Below, piece by piece: positions 33,999-39,115 of a DNA stretch of 39,115 nt. Location: the NCBI GenBank assembly GCA_900696505.1, contig CAADGJ010000382.1:1-39115 (forward strand), in the 5' to 3' direction. The notes beneath the pieces were generated by a model, which saw only the letters and a list, made by a program, of their open reading frames with translations, was not told the DNA's origin and did not search any database. Numbering within the stretch: the stretch's first letter is position 1; each line of letters begins with the position of its first letter. This DNA is from an uncultured Nitrosospira sp. Its GTDB lineage: Bacteria > Nitrospirota > Nitrospiria > Nitrospirales > Nitrospiraceae. The position numbers and the translations under genes were made by a program.

Positions 33999-34363
33999 TT
34001 CTTCTGCTCCTTGCTCCCCTCTATTGCCCGTTCCGTGTGAGTCTTGATCTGCGCGACGAGCTTTTCCACCGCACCTGCGTCGCCACGGTCGGCCGCTTCC
34101 TGCGCTTTGGTCACGAGGGTTCTCGCTTCATGCAAATGTTGTTCGATTTGTGCTTGCAGATCGGGTGACGCCACGGTTCCCCCCAGCGCCGCACGATGGT
34201 ACACCTCCCAGGCGTGATCCACGCTGTGCTCCGCCTCATGCACCAGTTGCACCTTCTCCGGATGAGTGTGGCGGCTGGCGTCAATCGGCCCTGCCTGAAG
34301 TTCCATCGCGGATAGCAGCGCCGCCAACCCACCGATGATTGTGACAATTGTCCTGTGCCTCAT
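33995..34363 (-). CDS. Exported SmbP-like small metal-binding protein
   Basis: About 122 residues. A signal peptide (residues 5-23, cleavage near LQAGP) precedes an all-helical mature part with evenly spaced His, Glu and Asp: HTHPEKVQLVHEAEHSVDH, then IEQHLHEARTLV and AQIKTHTERA. This His/Glu heptad style and the AxxxGDAGAVEKLVAQIKTH segment recall SmbP, a periplasmic copper-binding protein first described in Nitrosomonas (resemblance recalled, not searched). The start at 34363 has GGAGG 10 bases upstream. It is embedded between two SUMF1-fold genes, which suggests a metal-linked function for the group. Confidence 0.65.
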   Translation of the reverse strand: MRHRTIVTIIGGLAALLSAMELQAGPIDASRHTHPEKVQLVHEAEHSVDHAWEVYHRAALGGTVASPDLQAQIEQHLHEARTLVTKAQEAADRGDAGAVEKLVAQIKTHTERAIEGSKEQKK

Positions 34364-34416
34364 ACCTCTGCCTCCGTCATAGGAAACTCTCGGGTGCGAT
34401 AGACCTCCGTCCGACA

Positions 34417-35475
34417 TTACGGACGTTTCATCGATTGTTCGATGAGGGGTCGCAACTCCAACAGCTCGACATTCACGGGATCCATGGCCAATCCACGGCC
34501 CACTGCTTGTTGCGCCTCGTCGAAACGTTCCCGGCCCATCTCCACCAATGCCGTGATGTAACTATCCCGGATACGCTGCTCCCAGTCTGCTGGCGCCGTC
34601 TTGGCACATCGGAAGCCAAGCCCCACGCCGTAGCTGTTGTTGAGAGGATGGTTCCAGAAGCGATGCGTCGAGCGGATCGTGCCTTCCGGTGCTATCCAGG
34701 AACCGCCGCGAATCACACGCTTCTCGCCAACCGTCAGCCGATCCACATAGGTTCCGGTGCCACCAAGCCACAAGGGTTTTTCCGGGCCAGTGGGGTTCAC
34801 CATCGTTTCCAATCGTCCGTAATATTTCGGGTCGTACCAGTCGGCCACCCACTCAAAGACATTGCCCGCCATGTTGTACACGCCGTAATAGCTGGCGCCC
34901 TCAGGATGGGCATCCACCGGCTGGGTGGCGTTATGGTGCCGATCATAGTTCGCTTTATTCGAGTCGAAGTCGTTGCCCCATGGGTAGAGATTGCCGTTGG
35001 GACCACGAGCCGCCTTTTCCCACTCTGCCTCCGTCGGGAGCCGCTTGCCGCGATACTCGCAATAGGTTTTCGCGTCGATCCAGTTGACCCCGACCACAGG
35101 CTGTTGAGGCTTGTTCAATCGCGGATCGTCCCAATAGGCCGGAGCGGGGTGGCCGGTCGCCTTGATGAATTCGCCGTAGTCTTTATTTGACACCTCGTAC
35201 TTATCGATCAGATAGGAGTCCAGGAATACCGTGTGCGCAGGTCCTTCGTCGTGGAAGGCCTCCGCTGACCACGGCATGCTCATTCGCTTGTCGTACAGGG
35301 AAAGTCGACGGGTCGGTGCGGCCGCTTCCGTCCTGTCCAGTCCCATGATGGATGGGCCTTGTCCCACGTACACCATATCCTTCGGAATCTCGGCCTCGTG
35401 CGCCTGAGCGACAGAAGCCCCTGCGATGATCCCCATGACGAGTCCCGCCCTGACTACCGTTCCCATGACAGTCAT
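34417..35475 (-). CDS. Exported SUMF1/FGE-fold protein with C-terminal TPR-like tail (second copy)
   Basis: A 352-residue protein. A signal peptide (hydrophobic residues 7-22, cleavage near AQAHE) precedes a SUMF1 domain with DKYEVSNKDYGEFIKATGHP, GKRLPTEAEWEKAARGPNG, MAGNVFEWVADWYDPKYY, VIRGGSWIAPEG and GLGFRCAK. The FGE cysteines after RGGSW are absent. The last ~60 residues (ALVEMGRERFDEAQQAVGRGL) look like one TPR unit. It is strikingly close to the first copy at 35542-36504, including at DNA level around the ATGHPAPAYWDDPRL segment, so the pair arose by tandem duplication. A strong AGGAGGAGG precedes the start. Confidence 0.9.
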   Translation of the reverse strand: MTVMGTVVRAGLVMGIIAGASVAQAHEAEIPKDMVYVGQGPSIMGLDRTEAAAPTRRLSLYDKRMSMPWSAEAFHDEGPAHTVFLDSYLIDKYEVSNKDYGEFIKATGHPAPAYWDDPRLNKPQQPVVGVNWIDAKTYCEYRGKRLPTEAEWEKAARGPNGNLYPWGNDFDSNKANYDRHHNATQPVDAHPEGASYYGVYNMAGNVFEWVADWYDPKYYGRLETMVNPTGPEKPLWLGGTGTYVDRLTVGEKRVIRGGSWIAPEGTIRSTHRFWNHPLNNSYGVGLGFRCAKTAPADWEQRIRDSYITALVEMGRERFDEAQQAVGRGLAMDPVNVELLELRPLIEQSMKRP

Positions 35476-35541
35476 GCCGCACCTCCTCCTGCTGAAGGTC
35501 CGACAGGGAGGTGGTCATCCCACCTCCTCTGCGGCCAGCAT

Positions 35542-36504
35542 TTACTTCTTCATCGACTTCTGAATAAGCTCACGTGTTGCCAGGTATTCTTTATTGTTCG
35601 GATCCGCAGCCAGGGCCTTCTCGATGGAGGCCATCGCATCTGCGTTCTTCTCCGCACCCATGCCCACGAGTGCCTGAATGAAGGCATCGCGTCCGGCCTG
35701 GGCCGCTTCCTCCGACACCGCGGTCACCGACTTCGCGCAGCGGAAGCCAAGTCCAACGCCGTAGGAGTTATTCTCCGGCTGATTCCAGAATCGATGGCTG
35801 GTGTGCAATGAGGTTTCCGGAGCGAGCCATGATCCGCCACGCAAAACTTTGACCGGGCCTTGATTGGCAAAGTTGTAGCCCTTGTCCGCGCCCTTCGGGT
35901 TCAATGCGTTGCTGGTCTTGTAGTATTTGGGGTCATACCAGTCGTCGACCCACTCAAAGACGTTACCGGCCATGTTGTAGACGCCGTACCCGCTCACGCC
36001 CTCAGGATAGGAATCGACCGGCATCGTGCGGCCCACGTTCTGTCCATAGTTGGCTTTCTTCGGATCGAGGTGATGCCCCCACGGATAATGGTTATCGCCT
36101 TCCGGCCCCTTCGCGGCCTTTTCCCATTCCGCTTCGGTGGGCAAGCGCTTGCCGTCCCACTTGCAGAACGCATTCGCATCCGTCCAGCTCACTCCGACCA
36201 CCGGCTGTTCCGGCTTGCTCAGACGGGGATCATCCCAATAGGCCGGGGCGGGGTGGCCCGTGGCTCGCATGAATTCCTTGTAGCGTGCATTCGAAGCTTC
36301 AAACTTGTCGATCAGGTAGGCATCGAGCACCACCTGGTGCCGCACCTCATCCGAATGTTCATTGCTGCCCATGGTGAATTCACCCTTCGGGACAAGCACC
36401 ATGTCCTTGTTCTCGTTGCTGGCATCTGCGGCAATGGCGAAGGATGTCGCCCCCGCCACCAGCAGCACTCCTATTCCCATCTGAACCTTGATATGACTCC
36501 GCAT
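35542..36504 (-). CDS. Exported SUMF1/FGE-fold protein with C-terminal TPR-like tail (first copy)
   Basis: About 320 residues, starting at 36504 where AAGGAGG lies 6 bases upstream; a longer frame to 36696 overlaps the zinc-ribbon gene and is rejected. The signal peptide is cleaved near AIAADA. The SUMF1 domain has MVLVPKGEFTMGSNEHSD, KRLPTEAEWEKAAKGPEGD, MAGNVFEWVDDWYDPKYY, VLRGGSWLAPET and GLGFRCAK. The FGE catalytic cysteines are missing. A TPR-like tail (ADAMASIEKALAADPNNKEYL) follows. It is the second gene after the divergent, CarH-like-controlled promoter. Confidence 0.9.
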   Translation of the reverse strand: MRSHIKVQMGIGVLLVAGATSFAIAADASNENKDMVLVPKGEFTMGSNEHSDEVRHQVVLDAYLIDKFEASNARYKEFMRATGHPAPAYWDDPRLSKPEQPVVGVSWTDANAFCKWDGKRLPTEAEWEKAAKGPEGDNHYPWGHHLDPKKANYGQNVGRTMPVDSYPEGVSGYGVYNMAGNVFEWVDDWYDPKYYKTSNALNPKGADKGYNFANQGPVKVLRGGSWLAPETSLHTSHRFWNQPENNSYGVGLGFRCAKSVTAVSEEAAQAGRDAFIQALVGMGAEKNADAMASIEKALAADPNNKEYLATRELIQKSMKK

Positions 36505-36554
36505 GTGAAACCTCCTTGGTTGTGAACAGTCGACTCGTGTGACCATGAAGGCCG

Positions 36555-36851
36555 CTACACAGAGGGCTGTCTGTGCAACGCCTGGTTCAGCGCATTCATC
36601 TCCCGGCCTGCGCCAGCCGATTGCTGCAGATGACGATTCCAGCGAATAACCGGGTCGACCACGTCCCCGCATTGCACGCATCGGCGGGTGGGGCAATCGA
36701 GCCCGTCTTTGCCGCTGAGAAGATCCGTGCAGAAATCACGAACCATCAGTCCGCCGCACCGGGTGCAATTCGAGTCCTGCCAAAAGCTCGAACGATCGAT
36801 TCGCCTCTCGTGTTGCTCTGCCTGTCCTTGCAATGCGTTCGTGGTTGCCAT
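36555..36851 (-). CDS. Zinc-ribbon protein 2
   Basis: A 98-residue protein with CTRCGGLMV and CVQCGDVVDPVIRWNRH, paralogous to the protein at 32371-32724. ATG 36851 follows AGGAGTGACC; a GTG two codons earlier is less likely. It is the first gene of the minus-strand array and is read divergently from the MerR/B12 regulator. Function is unknown. The conserved DPVIxxNRH after the second knuckle suggests a specific small family. Confidence 0.8.
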   Translation of the reverse strand: MATTNALQGQAEQHERRIDRSSFWQDSNCTRCGGLMVRDFCTDLLSGKDGLDCPTRRCVQCGDVVDPVIRWNRHLQQSAGAGREMNALNQALHRQPSV

Positions 36852-36870
36852 GGTCACTCCTGCCTAGTTA

Positions 36871-36923
36871 TGTCCAATGTTTGCATCGACTATGTCTAAT
36901 GTTTAAACTATTCTGTCCAATGT
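36871..36923. repeat. Operator-like direct repeats TGTCYAATGT (three copies)
   Basis: TGTCCAATGT at 36871-36880, TGTCTAATGT at 36893-36902 and TGTCCAATGT at 36914-36923. Spacing is 22 and 21 bases, two helical turns, so all lie on one face of the DNA. They cover the leader, -10 and -35 region of the minus-strand promoter. They are likely binding sites for the adjacent MerR/B12 regulator, whose relatives bind 11-bp-spaced repeats. Confidence 0.7.
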
Positions 36924-36928
36924 GTCAA
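36900..36928 (-). promoter_or_regulatory. Predicted promoter of the minus-strand array
   Basis: TTGACA (36928-36923), a 17-base spacer and TAAACA (36905-36900). The -10 is weak, as often seen in regulated promoters. Two of the TGTCYAATGT repeats overlap it. Transcription would begin about 42 bases before the zinc-ribbon start codon. Confidence 0.5.
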
Positions 36929-36947
36929 TAGTTATTATTTAAAATAT

Positions 36948-36977
36948 TTGACAAACATTGGACATTGAACATATACT
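36948..36977 (+). promoter_or_regulatory. Promoter of the MerR/B12 regulator gene
   Basis: A perfect TTGACA (36948-36953), an 18-base spacer and TATACT (36972-36977). The predicted start, near 36984, is only about five bases before the ATG at 36989, so the mRNA would be leaderless or nearly so. No Shine-Dalgarno is visible. Confidence 0.65.
36955..36964 (-). repeat. Fourth operator copy, inverted, inside the regulator promoter
   Basis: ACATTGGACA is the exact reverse complement of TGTCCAATGT and lies in the spacer of the regulator promoter. GACA steps at 36950 and 36961 are exactly 11 bases apart. A diverged ACATTGAACA follows at 36962-36971. The position implies autorepression. Confidence 0.65.
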
Positions 36978-36988
36978 TAGCCGTACCA

Positions 36989-37906
36989 ATGAATATCCAC
37001 AGAATTCATAGGGTTGCGAAGCTTACCGGCCTAAGCCGCGATGTCATTCGGGTGTGGGAGCGACGATTTGACCTCTTAAAACCAACCAGAGGTGCGAACA
37101 GATATCGTAACTACTCCGATGATGACGTGGCATTGTTGCGATACTTGAAACAGCAATTAGATGGCGGAGCGTCGATCGGCGATCTCGCGCGTCTCGGCCG
37201 TGAAGAATTGATGAATCGTGTGCGGGCCGCTGCTCCCCGAACGATCCCGGTCGACAATACCTTTGAGCGCCTGTTGCGCGAATTACTGTCTGCGCTGGAA
37301 CCACTCGATCGCGTGACGTTTGAAAAACGCTTGAATGGCGCTGTGGCTGTGGTGCCGTTTGAGGAGGCGCTCCACGGAATTTTGCTTCCGCTACAGGAAC
37401 GGGTGGGACAACTGTGGCATACCGGCCGTATCAATGTGGCCGTCGAACACTACGTCACCAGCCAAATCAAACAAAAGCTCTATGCGGCCATGAACCAGCT
37501 GCCCGTGGCGGAGTTCGGCGCCACCGTGGTGATTGCGTGTCCACCGCAAGAAGAGCATGACCTGGCCGCGCTTGCCGTCGCCTATCGATGCCGGGTTCGG
37601 GATTGTCGCGTCTATTACCTCGGCGCGAATGTACCGATCAGTTCATTGAGCAAACTCTGCCGCGAAGTGGCGCCGGACCTCACCATCCTATCCATCACGA
37701 TCGCTCCTTCGGATCCGCTTGCGATCGACCTCGTGCAGGCACTGATTCACGATGTGGCACCGGTTTCTAAAATTATCGCCGGTGGCCGAGGAGCGCTGGC
37801 CATGCGCCAACACTTTGCAGAATCAGGCATCGAACTCCTGGAATCCTTCGGCGATTTGGATGAGACGTTGGAGCGATTCACCCGACGATTTCCGATTCCA
37901 GGATAA
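36989..37906 (+). CDS. MerR-family regulator with cobalamin-binding domain (CarH/LitR-like)
   Basis: A 305-residue protein. The N-terminal MerR helix-turn-helix is at about 5-72 (HRVAKLTGLSRDVIRVWERR). The B12 cap helix bundle has LWHTGRINVAVEH, giving W143-x9-E153-H154, the signature of adenosylcobalamin photoreceptors of the CarH/LitR family. The B12 Rossmann domain has EEHDLAALAVAYR, with His190 as the expected cobalt ligand (family pattern ExHxxG, here ExHxxA), then YYLGANVP and AGGRGAL. In known members AdoCbl-bound tetramers repress in the dark and light releases them. ATG 36989 is chosen over TTG 36965, which lies inside the promoter. It is divergent from the photolyase-containing array. 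Confidence 0.88.
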   Translation: MNIHRIHRVAKLTGLSRDVIRVWERRFDLLKPTRGANRYRNYSDDDVALLRYLKQQLDGGASIGDLARLGREELMNRVRAAAPRTIPVDNTFERLLRELLSALEPLDRVTFEKRLNGAVAVVPFEEALHGILLPLQERVGQLWHTGRINVAVEHYVTSQIKQKLYAAMNQLPVAEFGATVVIACPPQEEHDLAALAVAYRCRVRDCRVYYLGANVPISSLSKLCREVAPDLTILSITIAPSDPLAIDLVQALIHDVAPVSKIIAGGRGALAMRQHFAESGIELLESFGDLDETLERFTRRFPIPG

Positions 37907-37923
37907 CGAAGGGAGCTCTTCTG

Positions 37924-38340
37924 ATGGTTGGGTATCCCCTCACCGTTTGGTATGACGGCGCCTGCCCTCTGTGCTCTCGCGAAATGGCCTTCATGAAACG
38001 ACTCGACAGAAAACGGAGACTCCAGTTCTGCGACTTCTCCGATCCCGACTACGATGTCGCCGCCAGCGGAATTCCTCTATCCGAGCTCGGCGCCGTGATT
38101 CACGCGCAATGGGAAGATGGGACAGTCATCAGGGGTGTCGAAGTATTTCGCGCGATCTGGCAGGCTGTCGGTCTGGGATTTCTCACTCGAATGAGCCGCC
38201 TGCCGCTCATCGATCCGCTTGTGGTACAGGCCTATGCCTGGTTTGCAAGAAATCGGCTCTGGCTCACCGGCCGCACGGTTTGCACTGGAGGTCAGTGCCG
38301 GAACAAATCTGCCGCCAACGCGGCACCTCCGTCTGCATAA
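37924..38340 (+). CDS. DCC-family (DUF393) thiol-disulfide oxidoreductase-like protein
   Basis: A 138-residue protein. The N-terminal DGACPLCSREMAFMKRLD carries the DxxCxxC motif that names the DCC family (DUF393), with a thioredoxin-like start. QFCDFSD and VIRGVEVFRAIWQAVGLGF are further family features. A C-terminal basic segment with two more cysteines (VCTGGQC) follows. AAGGGAG precedes the start. It lies 17 bases after the B12 regulator and is probably co-transcribed; DCC proteins are commonly found near photolyase clusters. Confidence 0.85.
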   Translation: MVGYPLTVWYDGACPLCSREMAFMKRLDRKRRLQFCDFSDPDYDVAASGIPLSELGAVIHAQWEDGTVIRGVEVFRAIWQAVGLGFLTRMSRLPLIDPLVVQAYAWFARNRLWLTGRTVCTGGQCRNKSAANAAPPSA

Positions 38341-38730
38341 CCGCTAGGTGAAGCAACCACGTTCCGCCTCCGTACGGTTGCCCCGAACCCGCGTAGCTTC
38401 CTCGCACTCCAGTTCTTGCACATAGCCCGTCATACGATCTGTCTTCCCACACGCTTCTTACCCATGGCGGCTTGATGTAAGACGCCTCCGACATTCACCG
38501 CAATCCTATTGATTTCACGCGGCGAGAATTGTCTTACAGCAGAACCAGCCGACGCCTTGATTATGTTGAATGCCTAGGCATTTTCCCAGCCAAACGGACA
38601 CGCTCGACTACGTACAGACATATAGGAAATAGGTGGTACCATTGTCCAGAACGTCGGCAGGGGTGAAAGACGATTTCAGATCGTACCCCTTCGTCCACAT
38701 CCGGTTGCTCCAACGTTCATTCAGAGGATT
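38341..38730. other. 390-base intergenic stretch with two inverted repeats
   Basis: No convincing gene is seen. A perfect 14-bp palindrome, AATGCCTAGGCATT (38569-38582), runs into TTTT and could be a weak terminator or an operator. Nearer the next gene, GGGGT/ACCCC and ACGAT/ATCGT (38660-38689) make a bulged hairpin with a TTCAG loop in the likely leader. A minus-strand frame at 38264-38494 has no ribosome site or recognisable content. Confidence 0.4.
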
Positions 38731-39115
38731 ATGTCATTACGCGTCGGCATCGCGGTCTTCCTCATCACCGCCAGCATTCTGATCATGGTGGGCTATCTCG
38801 GAGGCATCTCTTATTCGGACCTCATGCCGCGCACATTTTCCATCAAAGACGCGCCGGTCGAGCCACAACAAAAATCGGCAGGCCTTGTGATCAACCTGCC
38901 GCCCATCATCGCGCCGGTCGATGACGGGCAGCGGTTCTACTATGTTCAGGCAAACCTGGCCGTCGAGATCGACCGTCCGGCAACCAGCACCGTCATCAGA
39001 GACCGCCACGACACGATCGATCGATACATCATGGAGATGCTGCACAATTATCCGATTCAAGATTTGCGAACGCCTGGCCGCTCAGTGACATTACGAGACG
39101 ATCTCAAGCAGACGG
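38731..39115 (+). CDS. FliL-like membrane protein (3' truncated by window)
   Basis: The frame stays open for 128 codons to the window end. GAGGATT precedes the ATG. An N-terminal membrane helix (residues 5-24) is followed by a periplasmic region with LVINLPPIIAPVDDGQRFYY, VQANLAVEID and a conserved-looking IRDRHDTIDRYIMEMLHNYP then LRTPGRSVTLRDDLKQ. This pattern matches the FliL family (flagellar basal-body-associated, stator-linked). The C-terminus is missing, so the call is moderate. It probably begins another operon continuing to the right. Confidence 0.6.
   Translation, partial: MSLRVGIAVFLITASILIMVGYLGGISYSDLMPRTFSIKDAPVEPQQKSAGLVINLPPIIAPVDDGQRFYYVQANLAVEIDRPATSTVIRDRHDTIDRYIMEMLHNYPIQDLRTPGRSVTLRDDLKQT

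Noticed and set aside
33135-36504. Formylglycine-generating enzymes for sulfatases
   Set aside because: The active-site cysteine pair is missing in all three copies and no sulfatase gene is in the window.
34348-36525. Long plus-strand frames (about 220 and 280 codons) opposite the SUMF1-fold genes, plus a similar one at 33270-34040
   Set aside because: They lie antisense to well-supported genes with signal peptides, ribosome sites and family motifs. Their mutual similarity follows from the paralogy of the sense genes.
36871-36964. CRISPR-like repeats
   Set aside because: The 10-base units are too short, and their overlap with promoters and one inverted copy fit operators instead.

Overview
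The window looks like a piece of a Nitrospira-type chromosome (phylum Nitrospirota, nitrite oxidisers). The main reason is an unusual complex I operon with two nuoM genes and no nuoE or nuoF, an arrangement known from Nitrospira. The moderately GC-rich coding and the many two-component proteins agree with this. Assignment is by gene content and recalled protein families; no database search was run.

Left part (1-5.5 kb): the tail of a histidine kinase with a decayed ATP lid, a single-domain response regulator, and a small membrane protein. On the minus strand lie a PriA-like protein whose helicase motifs are all degraded, and an exported OmpA-family protein. The 5468-6030 interval holds the likely nuo promoter, an upstream dyad and a leader hairpin covering the nuoA ribosome binding site.

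Complex I (6.0-19.7 kb, plus strand): nuoA-B-C-D-G-I-J-K-L-M1-M2-N. nuoE, nuoF and nuoH are absent from the cluster. NuoG carries a full FeS set but lacks the Cys/Sec ligand of formate dehydrogenases. The second NuoM lacks the TM7 lysine. NuoL has a longer lateral-helix segment, as expected for a complex with an extra antiporter unit. A CHASE3 histidine kinase, an Rcp1-type response regulator and a hybrid kinase follow (19.9-23.5 kb).

Middle (23.5-26 kb): an exported phosphodiester glycosidase-like protein with a good sigma70 promoter, a periplasmic rhodanese, a small lipoprotein and pyrE.

Right part (26.1-38.3 kb): seventeen consecutive minus-strand genes ending at 36851, read divergently from a MerR-family regulator with a cobalamin-binding domain (CarH/LitR type, with the W-x9-EH signature). 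The array contains a DNA photolyase, a DUF523/DUF1722 protein, a TIGR01777 epimerase, three exported SUMF1-fold proteins lacking the FGE cysteines, an SmbP-like metal-binding protein and two related zinc ribbons. Repeats of TGTCYAATGT spaced about two helical turns apart overlap both divergent promoters. I read this as a candidate B12-dependent light-responsive regulon; it is the most notable system here. A DCC-family (DUF393) protein follows the regulator. The window ends inside a FliL-like gene. No tRNA, rRNA, IS element or CRISPR array was seen.
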